Source of the DNA: Streptomyces sindenensis
GTDB taxonomy: Bacteria; Actinomycetota; Actinomycetes; Streptomycetales; Streptomycetaceae
Direction: 5' to 3'
Assembly: GCF_014649035.1 (NCBI RefSeq)
Contig: NZ_BMSG01000015.1
Coordinates: 101,433 to 165,432 of the forward strand
DNA: 64,000 nt
The notes below the pieces were generated by a model. It had not been told where the DNA came from. It was given only the letters and a program-made list of their open reading frames with translations, and did no database searches. Positions within the stretch are counted from its first letter, which is position 1. Each line of letters opens with the position of its first letter. The position numbers were made by a program, and so were the translations under genes. Positions 8,194 to 17,313 of this stretch are shown here, in pieces.

Positions 8194-9837
8194 ATGAACG
8201 ACACTGCCATGCAGGACAGCGAGACCAACGGTGTTTCGCGACGAAGATTCATCACTGGAACAGGTTCTCTTCTGGGGGCTGCGGCGATCGCCGGGCACGC
8301 TCCACGCGCACGGGCGGATGCCCGCACGGCGGCGGCGCCGATCGGATCCGGGGCCCATGTACCGGTCCTGGTCATCGGCACCGGATACGGCGGCTCCGTG
8401 GCCGCCCTCCGCCTCGCCGAGGCCGGCACGGACGTCCACATGGTCGAGATGGGCATGGCCTGGGACACCCCCGGCGCGGACGGCAAGATCTTCGCCAACA
8501 CCACGAGGCCGGACGACCGCTCCTTCTGGCTGCGCACCCGGACCAAGCAGCCGCTGAGCAACTTCCTCGGCTTCCCCCTCGACAAGGACGTCAACCGCCG
8601 CACCGGCATCCTCGACGCCGAGGAGTTCGGCGGCATCACGGTCTACCAGGGCCGGGGCGTCGGCGGTGGATCCCTGGTCAACGGCGGTATGGCCGTCACC
8701 CCGCGCCGCGAGCACTTCGGCGCGATCCTTCCGACGGTGAACGCCGCGGAGATGTACGGCACCTACTACCCGCGCGCCAACAGCGGTCTGGGCGTCACCA
8801 CCATCGACCCCGCCTGGTTCGACAGCGCCGACTGCTATCAGTACGCCAGGGTCGGCCGAAAACACGCACAGCGCTCCGGCTTCCCGTTCCTCTTCGTGCC
8901 CGCCGTCTACGACTGGGACTACATGAAGCAGGAAGCGGCCGGGACCGTCCCGAAGTCAGCCCTGGACGGGGAGATCCTCTACGGCAACAACCATGGCAAG
9001 AAGTCGCTCCAGAAGACCTACATCGAGCGGATCAGAGCCACCGGACGGGTCACCATCTCCCCGCTGCACAAGGTCACCAAGGTCACCCCCGCCCCGGGCG
9101 GCGGCTACACCGTGCTCATCGACCAGCTCGACACCGGCGGCCGGACCACCGTCACCAAGACCGTCACCGCCGACAAGGTGTTCTTCGCCGCCGGCAGCGT
9201 CGGCACCAGCAAACTGCTCGTCGGTCTCAAGGCCACCGGCGCGCTGCCCCTCCTCAACGACGAGATCGGCCGGGGCTGGGGCGACAACGGCAACGTCATG
9301 TGCGGCCGGGCCAACCACCTCTGGGACCCGACCGGGAAGGTCCAGTCGTCCATCCCCACCGGCGGCATCGACAACTGGGACGCCGGGGGAGCGTTCGCCG
9401 AGATCGCCCCGCTGCCCACCGGCATCGAGACCTGGGCGTCGTTCTACCTCTCCATCACGAAGAACCCCCACCGCGCCCGGTTCACCTGGAACGCGGCGGC
9501 GGGAAAGGCGGAACTGGACTGGCGGACGGCGTGGAAGCAGCCGTCCATCGACGCCGCGAAGACCATCTTCGACAAGATCAACCAGAAGGAGGGGACGATC
9601 TACCGCACGGACCTCTTCGGCACCTACAAGATCTGGGGCGACCACCTCACCTACCACCCGCTCGGCGGCGCGGTCCTGGACAAGGCCACCGACAACTACG
9701 GCCGGCTGCACGGCTACTGGGGCCTGTACGTCATCGACGGGGCGCTGATCCCCGGCAACACCAGCGTCAACCCGTTCGTCACCATCACCGCGCTCGCCGA
9801 GCGCAACATCGAACGGATCATCGCGACGGATCTGTAG
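8194..9837 (+). CDS. choA: secreted cholesterol oxidase (GMC family)
   Basis: The product is 547 aa. A twin-arginine signal (VSRRRFITGTGSLLGAAAIAG) means export of a folded, FAD-loaded enzyme. The mature enzyme has the FAD-binding motif VLVIGTGYGGSVAALRLAEAG, GRGVGGGSLVNGG typical of this family, and the active-site segments EIAP (Glu), HLTYHPLGG (His) and PGNTSVNPF (Asn), matching the Glu/His/Asn set of Streptomyces ChoA. It oxidises 3-beta-hydroxysteroids to 3-keto-4-ene steroids with release of H2O2. The ATG at 8194 follows GTGAGGTG; an ATG ten codons earlier is less likely. No P450 (ChoP) gene accompanies it, so it stands alone. Confidence 0.96.
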   Translation: MNDTAMQDSETNGVSRRRFITGTGSLLGAAAIAGHAPRARADARTAAAPIGSGAHVPVLVIGTGYGGSVAALRLAEAGTDVHMVEMGMAWDTPGADGKIFANTTRPDDRSFWLRTRTKQPLSNFLGFPLDKDVNRRTGILDAEEFGGITVYQGRGVGGGSLVNGGMAVTPRREHFGAILPTVNAAEMYGTYYPRANSGLGVTTIDPAWFDSADCYQYARVGRKHAQRSGFPFLFVPAVYDWDYMKQEAAGTVPKSALDGEILYGNNHGKKSLQKTYIERIRATGRVTISPLHKVTKVTPAPGGGYTVLIDQLDTGGRTTVTKTVTADKVFFAAGSVGTSKLLVGLKATGALPLLNDEIGRGWGDNGNVMCGRANHLWDPTGKVQSSIPTGGIDNWDAGGAFAEIAPLPTGIETWASFYLSITKNPHRARFTWNAAAGKAELDWRTAWKQPSIDAAKTIFDKINQKEGTIYRTDLFGTYKIWGDHLTYHPLGGAVLDKATDNYGRLHGYWGLYVIDGALIPGNTSVNPFVTITALAERNIERIIATDL

Positions 9838-9910
9838 GCGACCCGCGCACACCGGGGAGCCCGCGAAGAGCCCGGGGCCGGGAGTGCCAACCCGGCGGCC
9901 CCGGACTCCG

Positions 9911-10390
9911 TCAGTGACCGGGCAGAACGCACACCGCGTCGATCCCCAGCACATGGTTGAGCCGCCCGAACGCGAGCCACGAGCCGATGCTCATCGTCAG
10001 CTCCACGATCTCCGCCTGGCTGTAGTGCGCGGTCATCCGCTGCCAGAACGCGTCGTCCAGACCGTGATGGTCGAGCGTGTACCGCTCGGCGTACTCCGCC
10101 GCGAGCCGGGTCCGCTCGTCGAAGGCGTCGGTCGTACGCCACCGGGTCACTGCCTCGGCGAACCCCTCCTCGACCTTCACCCCGTCCCGCTCGGTCCGCC
10201 AGTCCAGGCAGAACAGGCACCCGTTGATCTGAGCCACCCGCAGCCGGGCTGCCTCGAACTCGCGGAGCCCCAGCGTCGTGTGCTCGTAGACGGACATCGA
10301 GAACGTGGCGGCCGCGACGCCGATGCCGGGGACCATCTCCCCCCACACGTAACCGATGGGCTCCTGGCCCTCCGGAACATCGATGATCAT
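9911..10390 (-). CDS. carboxymuconolactone decarboxylase / AhpD-like protein
   Basis: The product is 159 aa and all-helical by appearance. It carries the AhpD-type CxxC redox motif in INGCLFCLDWRTERDG (near residues 54-70) with a following Glu/Asp-rich helix, and the C-terminal VELTMSIGSWLAFGRLNHVLG. This family includes alkylhydroperoxidase-like thiol peroxidases and gamma-carboxymuconolactone decarboxylases; the CxxC favours a thiol-redox role. The ATG overlaps the stop of the upstream gene (ATGA), so the two are translationally coupled. GGAAGGAG precedes the start. Confidence 0.85.
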   Translation of the reverse strand: MIIDVPEGQEPIGYVWGEMVPGIGVAAATFSMSVYEHTTLGLREFEAARLRVAQINGCLFCLDWRTERDGVKVEEGFAEAVTRWRTTDAFDERTRLAAEYAERYTLDHHGLDDAFWQRMTAHYSQAEIVELTMSIGSWLAFGRLNHVLGIDAVCVLPGH

Positions 10391-11466
10391 GCCGGTCTCC
10401 TTCCCAGCCTGCCGACCGCAGGCCGCAGCGGAACGTCCAGTGCGTCGTACAGGCCCGGTTCCGCGTCCACCAGCCAGTCGATCGCCGAGACGAGCCGCCC
10501 GACAGCGGTGGCGTTCCCGCCCGCCGACCGGTTCTCGTCCTCGTCCAAGGCCTCGACCGTCACCTCGATACGGGGACGCCCCTCGATCACCACCCGATGC
10601 GCGCCGACCCCGTCGGGCGGCGACGGCCAGGCCGGGGCGCACGACGCGTGGATCCGGGTGACGTGCTCGATGACGATGCGGGGCTCGCCGCCCACGATGC
10701 CCTGCACCTCGAAGCGCACGGCGCCCTGGGTGCCCGCCGCGAACTCGCCCATCGTGCGCGTGGTCACCGCCGTCTCCAGCGCCCGGCGGTCCAGCGTCTC
10801 GCGGATCTCGTCCAGTTCGACGCCCAGCGCCCGCGCCATCAGACGGATCTGGCCACCCCACACCATCGTCGGAACGCCCTCCGCCAGCATCAGCGGCTGG
10901 TAGTCCATCGGATGCCCCATCCCGATCAGATGGCGGACCGAATCCTCCTGATCGTACGTGGAGTAGTCGAAGATCTCCTGGCAGCGGATGACGTCCACCT
11001 CGGTCCCGAGGCCGCTGATCAGCAGCGGCAGGACGTCGTTGCCCCAGCCGGGGTCGACACCGGAGACGAAGAGGGAGCCACCGCCCTCGGCGACGGCCGC
11101 CACGATCGGGTCCCGCAGCTCGGGCGGGGCGTTGCGCTGGTCGTAGAGCGGATAGAGGGAGGGCGTGACGACCACCGCGCCGGCCCGGATCGCCCGGCCG
11201 ATGTCGGCCAGGGCGTCATCGGGACGGATGTCGCCGGAGGCCGCGTAGACCACCGCCCGGGGCCGGGCGGCCAGGACGGCGGCGATGTCGTCGGTGGCCG
11301 CGACCCCGAGCGTGCGCCCGAGACCGCCGAGTTCGCCCGCGTCGCGGCCGACCTTGGCGGGATCGTGCACGAGGACGGCGGCGAGTGTCAGCGCCGGATG
11401 GGCCTCGACGGCGCGGACCGCCGCGCGGCCGACGTTGCCGGTACCCCAGACAACCGTGGGAATCAT
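10387..11466 (-). CDS. dihydrodipicolinate reductase-like NAD(P)-dependent oxidoreductase
   Basis: The product is 359 aa. The N-terminal Rossmann motif VVWGTGNVGRAAVRAVEAHP is followed by the DapB-like segment VVYAASGDIRPDD and a central domain with SGVDPGWGNDVLPLL. This layout matches the dapB-like/2,4-diaminopentanoate-dehydrogenase-like family found in actinobacterial catabolic operons rather than true DapB, which is about 250 aa. The substrate is unknown. It is the first gene of a coupled pair with the AhpD-like protein (4-base overlap), suggesting a shared small-molecule oxidation or detoxification step. Confidence 0.8.
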   Translation of the reverse strand: MIPTVVWGTGNVGRAAVRAVEAHPALTLAAVLVHDPAKVGRDAGELGGLGRTLGVAATDDIAAVLAARPRAVVYAASGDIRPDDALADIGRAIRAGAVVVTPSLYPLYDQRNAPPELRDPIVAAVAEGGGSLFVSGVDPGWGNDVLPLLISGLGTEVDVIRCQEIFDYSTYDQEDSVRHLIGMGHPMDYQPLMLAEGVPTMVWGGQIRLMARALGVELDEIRETLDRRALETAVTTRTMGEFAAGTQGAVRFEVQGIVGGEPRIVIEHVTRIHASCAPAWPSPPDGVGAHRVVIEGRPRIEVTVEALDEDENRSAGGNATAVGRLVSAIDWLVDAEPGLYDALDVPLRPAVGRLGRRPA

Positions 11467-11540
11467 GCGCGGAGGGTAGCTCCGGGGTCTTGCACTTCCC
11501 AGAGCCGTGCACCACCGAATCCCCGGGGGGAAAAGGGGTG

Positions 11541-11575
11541 TTCCCGGGCCGGCGGGGGATCCGCCGGCCCGGGAA
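11541..11575 (-). terminator. terminator of the glycan-hydrolase gene
   Basis: A perfect 15-base stem (TTCCCGGGCCGGCGG and complement, loop GGGAT) lies 14 bases after the stop on the minus strand and is followed on that strand by CCCCTTTTCCCC, giving a genuine short T-run. Confidence 0.8.
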
Positions 11576-11588
11576 CCGTTCAGGGGGT

Positions 11589-14540
11589 TCAGCGCTTGGC
11601 GCGGACGCCGTTCGGGGTGCCGGAGATCGTGAACTGCGAACCCGGCTCGATCAGCACATGGCCGTCGCGCGAGTCGGTGATCGTCACGTCGGTGAGCGTC
11701 GCGTTGCCGCGCGCGCCGCCCATCGCGAGGATGCCGGAGCCGTTGTCGGACTGGTCGATCCGCACGTTCTGGATCTTGACGTCCGGCATCAGCCCGCCGC
11801 CCGTCTTGAACTGGATGCCGTCATAGGTGGAGTCGACGATGTCCGTGTCGCGGATCGTGACTCCGGGGATCGGCAGGTTCTGCGGGAAGAGCGTGATGGC
11901 ACCGAACTCCTGGTCCTCGTTCCAGAAGGCTCCGCCGGTGCGGTAGAGGCCGTTGTTGGCGATCAGCGTCTGCCCGGAGAAGGGCAGCGGGTCGTGGTCG
12001 GTCGCCAGCATGATGGCCGGGTAGTTCATGGTGTCGGAGATCAGGTTGTTCTCGATTCTGTTGTCGTAACCGCCGTAGATCGCGATGCCGTTGGCGCGCC
12101 ACGGGAGCTGGATGGTGTTGTTGCGGAAGCTGTTGTCGTGGCCGATGTCGACGGACCGGTCCTTGACGTACTTGCTGGACCAGACGGCGAGCGCGTCATC
12201 GCCGGTGTTGCGGAACGACGAGTTGTAGACTGTGGAATTGCGGGTGCCGTTGGCGAAGTTGATGCCGTCCGCGTACGTGTTGCGGATCCGCATCCCGGTG
12301 AACTCGACGCCGTCGCCCGGGTTCCACAGCTCCTGGATGTTGTCGAAGTCGCGCCCGGCCCAGACGCCCACGTTGGCGTGCTCGATCCAGACGTTGCTGA
12401 TCTTCGTGTCCTTGCCGAACCGGCCGTTGAGCGCGACGCCGCCCTCGTGGTTGCCGTCACCGCCGCGGATCGTGCCCGAGCCGAAGATGGCGATGTCGGA
12501 GATGTGCGTGTTCTCGTCGATGTCGAAACCGAAGTTGCCCTCGTGCGGGTGGTTGATGCCGCCCGCCTCGTGCGGCGGGGTCAGCGTGTAGAGCTGGGAG
12601 TGCCACATGCCCGCGCCCCGGATCGTCACGTCCCGGATCCCGACCTGGTTCCACTGGCCCCGGTCGAGCGGGTCGTCGGTCAGGATCTTCTGCTCCTGGC
12701 GCCACTGGCCCGCCGGGATCCACACACAGTCGATCTCGCCGTTCTGGTCCGCCGTCACCGCGCGCTGGATGGCGGCCGTGTCGTCGATCCCGTCGTTCGC
12801 CACCGCACCGTACGTCGTGATGGAGACACAGCCGGACGGCTGCGAGGCGGGCGCGGCCACCTGCTCCAGGTCGATCAGGTCGATGATGTGGAAGGCGGCG
12901 TTGTCGCTCGCGTCCCGCTGGAGGCGGAACTTCGTTCCCGCCGGGTAGGTCTCGGTGAGCAGGGCGTGGGACTCGTCGAACAGCCGCCGCGCGTCGCCGC
13001 CCGGTGTGTTGGTGAGCCCCTCGGGGCTGTCGGTGTTCCCGTACAGCCAGCTGTGCTTCGAGGAGAGGCCGAGCTTGCGGACGAACTCGCCGTCGGCGTA
13101 CAGGCTGATGGTCGCCTCGCGGCCGCCGCCACCCGGGGCGTCCGGGACGGAGTTGCGGACGACGATCGAGTTCGCCGGGGCGGTCGAGGTGAACTCCACG
13201 TACTCACCGGTGGAGTTGAGCCGCACCGACTCGCGGCCGGAGGACTCGGTGGCGAAGTTGGTGTGTCCGAAGGTGCGTTCGGCGTCGGACTGGAGCAGCG
13301 TGCCTTCGTAGTCGGCCTTCTCCGCCTCCAGCTCGGTGTACGGGACGGCCGCGCCGCGACCGACCACGATGGACCGGGCGAAGGTGTTGTTGGTCTCGCT
13401 GGTCTCCGTGACCAGGTTCGTGGCGTCGGCGGTGGCGGTCAGGGTCGCGCCGCCGCTCGCCGCCGTCCAGCTGCCGCCGAGGGTGACGTCGGCGGTCGCA
13501 CCCGCGGCGATGGCCGGGGTGGTGCCGCCCAGCGTGGTGGAACCGACGGTCAGCCGGGTGACCGTGCCCGCGCTCACCGCGCTGGTGCCGCGGTTGTGCA
13601 CGGCCACGGTGAAGGTGACCGTCGCGCCGACGGCCGGGTTGGCCGGGCTGGAGGTGATGGAGCGGACCTCCAGGTCCGGGCCGGGGCTCTGGCCGACCAC
13701 CAGCGGGGAGGTGGTGGTGCGGCTGTTGTTGGTGTCGTCCGACTCGACGACCGTGTCGGTCGGGTCCACCAGCGCCGAGACGGTGTACGACCCCTGCGGC
13801 CGCTTGCCGACCTCGACCGAGACCGGGGCCGAGGCCCCGGCCGCGAGGGGGCCGACCGGGGCGCTGCCCACGACCACGCCGCCCAGGCTCACGTTGACGG
13901 TGGTCGCGGGGGAGGCGGCCGACCCGGCGTTGCGGACGGTCCCTTCGACGGTGATGTCGTCCGTCTCGGACGGGGACGACGGGCTCCAGGACAGTGCGCT
14001 CACGGTCAGGTCCGGGTTGGGCGCCGGCGTCCCGAACACCTGGATCTCGGCGACCTGGGCGCCGGGCGCCTCGGTGTTGGAGAAGAACTTCAGCTGGAGG
14101 TCGGCGACCCGGGCGTCCACCGGGATGGTCACGGTGTTCTGGTGGGAGCCGGGGGTGAACACATAGCCGGCGCGGGCGCGCAGCGAGGTGAAGGCGGTGC
14201 CGTCCTGCGTCCGTCCGAGCACCTGGATGTCCTGCGTCCGGGTGGCCCAGATCGGGTCCGGGTTGAGCTTGACGACCACGGACTCCAGGTCCGCGTCCGC
14301 CCCGAGCTTCACCGTCAGGTCGGCGGGGTGCCCGTTGGACTCCCAGTAGCTGTCGACCTTGCCGTCGTTCGCGTTAGAAGCCGGGTATCCACCGTGGGAT
14401 CCGCTGGCGGTGACGGTCTTGCCCCGCGCGAGGTCGGTCGCCTCGGCCGCGCTCGCGGTGACGGGCAGGAGCCCGGCGGAGATCAGTCCGGCTGTCAGCA
14501 GCCCGGCGACCGTCCGTCCGGTGAGTCGCTTCCATCTCAT
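11589..14540 (-). CDS. large secreted beta-helix glycan hydrolase, probably GH87-like alpha-1,3-glucanase (mycodextranase)
   Basis: The product is 983 aa. A Sec signal (LLTAGLISAGLLPVTASA) is followed by an F5/8 discoidin-like carbohydrate-binding domain (about 35-170), two CARDB-type Ig-like repeats (about 175-285 and 290-385, each with GPLAAGAS/AIAAGATAD-like turns and ESDDTNNS / ETSETNNT endings), a CBM6/35-like module (about 395-550, ELEAEKADYEG), and a C-terminal right-handed beta-helix (about 555-983) rich in short N-x-x repeats (NHPHEGNFGFDID, ADGINFANGTRNS, NTGDDALAVWSS). The domain set and helix match GH87 mycodextranases, which digest fungal alpha-1,3-glucan; other polysaccharides are possible. 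The ATG at 14540 follows AGAGGAC. It is monocistronic with its own terminator. Confidence 0.8.
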   Translation of the reverse strand: MRWKRLTGRTVAGLLTAGLISAGLLPVTASAAEATDLARGKTVTASGSHGGYPASNANDGKVDSYWESNGHPADLTVKLGADADLESVVVKLNPDPIWATRTQDIQVLGRTQDGTAFTSLRARAGYVFTPGSHQNTVTIPVDARVADLQLKFFSNTEAPGAQVAEIQVFGTPAPNPDLTVSALSWSPSSPSETDDITVEGTVRNAGSAASPATTVNVSLGGVVVGSAPVGPLAAGASAPVSVEVGKRPQGSYTVSALVDPTDTVVESDDTNNSRTTTSPLVVGQSPGPDLEVRSITSSPANPAVGATVTFTVAVHNRGTSAVSAGTVTRLTVGSTTLGGTTPAIAAGATADVTLGGSWTAASGGATLTATADATNLVTETSETNNTFARSIVVGRGAAVPYTELEAEKADYEGTLLQSDAERTFGHTNFATESSGRESVRLNSTGEYVEFTSTAPANSIVVRNSVPDAPGGGGREATISLYADGEFVRKLGLSSKHSWLYGNTDSPEGLTNTPGGDARRLFDESHALLTETYPAGTKFRLQRDASDNAAFHIIDLIDLEQVAAPASQPSGCVSITTYGAVANDGIDDTAAIQRAVTADQNGEIDCVWIPAGQWRQEQKILTDDPLDRGQWNQVGIRDVTIRGAGMWHSQLYTLTPPHEAGGINHPHEGNFGFDIDENTHISDIAIFGSGTIRGGDGNHEGGVALNGRFGKDTKISNVWIEHANVGVWAGRDFDNIQELWNPGDGVEFTGMRIRNTYADGINFANGTRNSTVYNSSFRNTGDDALAVWSSKYVKDRSVDIGHDNSFRNNTIQLPWRANGIAIYGGYDNRIENNLISDTMNYPAIMLATDHDPLPFSGQTLIANNGLYRTGGAFWNEDQEFGAITLFPQNLPIPGVTIRDTDIVDSTYDGIQFKTGGGLMPDVKIQNVRIDQSDNGSGILAMGGARGNATLTDVTITDSRDGHVLIEPGSQFTISGTPNGVRAKR

Positions 14541-14704
14541 GATGTCCTCTGCTTCCACAAGATTTGAGCCTGCAAGTCAATTTTTTGCGGTCAGAGGTTC
14601 ACAGATTTCTGCGCTGCTTCGGATTTGTCAACGGTCTTCGCATGGTCATGTCATTCGCGTGCGTGATGCGACGCGGCGTCAGACGTACTCCGGCGCAGGG
14701 CTGT

Positions 14705-15601
14705 TCAGCCCGCCGCCACGCCTTCGACCAGCAGCAATGTCAGATCCACCGCCGCCACGGCCACCGCTCCGGCGAGCGCCGCCTTGCGCCAGCGCCGGCC
14801 GAGTGCCGGGCCCACGAGCGCCGCCGCCCCAGCCAGGGCGAGTGCCGCCGCGCCCCTGGCGCCCACCGGCCCGGGCGGCCCGAGTGCCAGCACCGCCGTC
14901 GCCCCGAGGAGCGGCAGCGGCAGCAGCAGCCGGGTCCCCGTGTCGCCCAGCCGGTGCGGAAGGCCCAGGATCCCGGCCGCCCGGTCCGCCGCGATGTCCG
15001 GGAGCGTGTCGGCCAGATGTGCCGCGAACCCGAGCAGGGCCCCGGCCGCCACCGTCCACCACCGGGGAGCCGGCCCGCCCGGCAGCGAGAGGTTGACGGC
15101 GGCGGGCAGGGCGCCGAACCCGGCCACGTACGGCAGCCACGACAGGGCGGTCGCCTTGAGGCGCAGGTTGTAGAGCCAGGCGGCCGCGACCGCGGCGAGG
15201 TGCACCGTACCGGCGAGAACCCCGCAGGCCAGCGAGAGCAGTACGCACACGGTGAGCGCGGCCGTCGCCGCCACCCACACCGTGCCCGCCCCGACCGTGC
15301 CGTCGGACGCGGGCTTCCCCCGGCGCCCGGCCCGGGCGTCGCGCCGCGCGTCGTACGCGTCGTTGCACCAGCCGACCGAGAGCTGCCCGGTCAGTACGGC
15401 CGCCGTGACCAGCGCGGAACGCGGAACGCCGAGGCCGGAGCCGAGGGCGAGGGCGCAGGTGAGCGCCGTCACCGCGAGTGCGGGACCGGGGTGGCACGCG
15501 AGCGCGAGCCCCGCGACCCGGCCGCCCCGCCGCCCGGCACCGGTCGGAGGGGCGTCGACCGGAACGGAACCCGCGGGGCTCACCCTCTCCGTGGCGTCCA
15601 T
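14705..15601 (-). CDS. UbiA-family membrane prenyltransferase
   Basis: The product is 298 aa with 7-9 hydrophobic helices. Both aspartate-rich motifs of aromatic prenyltransferases are intact: NDAYDARRDARAGRRGKP and DTLPDIAADRAAG. It transfers an isoprenoid chain from a diphosphate donor to an aromatic or quinone-like acceptor in the membrane. It diverges, 118 bp apart, from a type III PKS / methyltransferase / FAD hydroxylase operon, so the acceptor is probably an alkylresorcinol or quinone made there. An analogous gene set makes prenylated alkyl-methoxyhydroquinones in Actinoplanes (from memory). Some EriG-like UbiA relatives cyclise terpenes instead; the sequence alone does not exclude this. 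Confidence 0.85.
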   Translation of the reverse strand: MDATERVSPAGSVPVDAPPTGAGRRGGRVAGLALACHPGPALAVTALTCALALGSGLGVPRSALVTAAVLTGQLSVGWCNDAYDARRDARAGRRGKPASDGTVGAGTVWVAATAALTVCVLLSLACGVLAGTVHLAAVAAAWLYNLRLKATALSWLPYVAGFGALPAAVNLSLPGGPAPRWWTVAAGALLGFAAHLADTLPDIAADRAAGILGLPHRLGDTGTRLLLPLPLLGATAVLALGPPGPVGARGAAALALAGAAALVGPALGRRWRKAALAGAVAVAAVDLTLLLVEGVAAG

Positions 15602-15719
15602 CGGGCGATCGTAGGGGGCTGCCGCCCCGTCAATGCCACGACCGGGCGGGTCTTTTGCGCCGTTTCGCACCATATTGCGGGCAGGATGGGGGCATGACGC
15701 CACCGAAACAGGAGGCAGG

Positions 15720-16772
15720 ATGACCCGCATCGCCGCGGTGCACGGGGCTCTGCCGTCGCACCGTCACACCCAGGGCGAGGTCACCGACATGGTGGCCCGG
15801 ACCTGCCTGCCGCCCGGCGCCGACCGCCGCGTCCTCGACCGGCTCCACGAGAACGCCCGGGTCCGCAGCCGGCACACCGTGCTGCCGCTGGACGGCTACG
15901 GCGACCTCGACGGCTTCGGACCCTCCAACGACGTGTTCATCCGGTCCGCCGTCGATCTGGGCGCCCAGGCCGTACGCGGCGCGCTCCGGACGGCGGGGCT
16001 GCGCCCCACCGACGTCGACCTGCTGATGTTCACCTCCGTCACCGGCATCGCCGCCCCCTCGATCGACGCCCGGCTCGTCACCCGCCTCGGAATGCGGTCC
16101 GACGTCAAACGGCTGCCCGTCTTCGGTCTCGGCTGCGTCGCCGGAGCCGCCGGAACGGCCCGGCTGCACGACTACCTCCTCGGCCGCCCCGACGACGTGG
16201 CCGTGCTCCTGTCCGTCGAGCTCTGCTCCCTCACCTTCCAGCGCCACGACACCTCGCCCGCCAATCTCGTCGCGACCGCGCTGTTCGGGGACGGGGCGGC
16301 CGCCGTCGTCGCCCTCGGCGGCCGCCGGGCCGTCGCCGGACCCGAGATCGTGGCCACCCGCAGCCGGATGTACCCGGACACCGAGCACGTCATGGGCTGG
16401 GACATCGGCTCCACCGGATTCCGCGTCGTCCTCGATCCCGGCGTGCCCGACGTCGTACGCCGCTATCTCGCCGACGACGTACGGGAGTTCCTCGGCGAAC
16501 ACGGCCTCAAACCGAAGGACATCGCCCACTGGGTCTGCCACCCGGGCGGCCCGAAGGTCCTGGAGGCGGTGACCGAGGTCCTCGACCTGCGCGACGGGGC
16601 GCTCGACGTCACCTGGCGCTCCCTGGCCGACATCGGCAACCTGTCCTCGTCCTCGGTCCTGCACGTCCTGCGGGACACCATCGAACAGTGCCGGCCGGAG
16701 CCGGGCACCCCCGGACTGCTGCTCGCCATGGGCCCGGGGTTCTGCTGCGAACTGGTGCTGCTGCGCTGGTAG
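15720..16772 (+). CDS. type III polyketide synthase (alkylresorcinol/phenolic-lipid type)
   Basis: The product is 350 aa, the usual size for a chalcone-synthase-fold enzyme. The catalytic triad is present: Cys139 in GLGCVAGAAG, His274 in VCHPGGPKV and Asn307 in GNLSSSS. The GPGF-like loop appears as MGPGFCCELVLL near the C terminus. It condenses malonyl-CoA units on an acyl starter. Followed by an ICMT-type methyltransferase and an FAD monooxygenase, it matches the gene order of srsABC in S. griseus, which makes alkylresorcinol-derived phenolic lipids and alkylquinones. The ATG at 15720 follows CAGGAGG. Its product was assigned from context and needs enzyme data to fix chain length. Confidence 0.9.
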   Translation: MTRIAAVHGALPSHRHTQGEVTDMVARTCLPPGADRRVLDRLHENARVRSRHTVLPLDGYGDLDGFGPSNDVFIRSAVDLGAQAVRGALRTAGLRPTDVDLLMFTSVTGIAAPSIDARLVTRLGMRSDVKRLPVFGLGCVAGAAGTARLHDYLLGRPDDVAVLLSVELCSLTFQRHDTSPANLVATALFGDGAAAVVALGGRRAVAGPEIVATRSRMYPDTEHVMGWDIGSTGFRVVLDPGVPDVVRRYLADDVREFLGEHGLKPKDIAHWVCHPGGPKVLEAVTEVLDLRDGALDVTWRSLADIGNLSSSSVLHVLRDTIEQCRPEPGTPGLLLAMGPGFCCELVLLRW

Positions 16773-16785
16773 GAAGGAACGGCCC

Positions 16786-17313
16786 ATGACCTGGTACACC
16801 GCTCTCGTGCTCGCCGTCGCCGCCGAGCGCCTCGCCGAACTCGCGGCGGCCCGCCGCAACACCCGCTGGAGCCTCGCCCGGGGCGGCGTCGAATCGGGCC
16901 GGGAACACTATCCGGCGATGGTCGCGCTGCACACCGCGCTCCTGGCCGGCTGTCTGGCGGAGGTCCACCTCGCCGATCGTCCCTTCCCGCCGGTCCTCGG
17001 CTGGGCCATGGCCGCCGTCGTCGTGGCCGCGCAGGCGCTGCGCTGGTGGTGCATCCGCACGCTCGGTCCCCGCTGGAACACCCGCGTCATCGTCGTCCCC
17101 GGCCTGCCCCGGGTCACCGGCGGCCCCTACCGGTGGCTGAGCCACCCCAACTACGTCGCCGTCGCCGCCGAAGGGCTCGCGCTGCCCCTGGTCCACGGGG
17201 CGTGGGTGACCGCCCTCGTGTTCACCGCTCTCAACGCCGCGCTCATGGCCGTCCGGATCCGCTGCGAGGACGGGGCGCTGGCCCGCCTCCCGGCCGTGGA
17301 CGCACGCACGTGA
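16786..17313 (+). CDS. isoprenylcysteine carboxyl methyltransferase (ICMT)-type membrane methyltransferase
   Basis: The product is 175 aa with four to five membrane helices. The ICMT/PEMT-type SAM-binding signature is seen at GPYRWLSHPNYVAVAAEGLALPL, with RIRCEDGAL near the end. In the analogous srs operon this gene (SrsB) O-methylates an alkylresorcinol. It starts 13 bases after the PKS stop (GAAGGAACGGCCC before ATG) and overlaps the next start by 4 bases, so the three genes form one transcript. Confidence 0.87.
   Translation: MTWYTALVLAVAAERLAELAAARRNTRWSLARGGVESGREHYPAMVALHTALLAGCLAEVHLADRPFPPVLGWAMAAVVVAAQALRWWCIRTLGPRWNTRVIVVPGLPRVTGGPYRWLSHPNYVAVAAEGLALPLVHGAWVTALVFTALNAALMAVRIRCEDGALARLPAVDART

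Noticed and set aside
11385..14567. A 3.2-kb plus-strand open frame opposite the glycan hydrolase
   Set aside because: Composition is typical of antisense GC-skew; the minus strand encodes signal peptide, CARDB and beta-helix domains.
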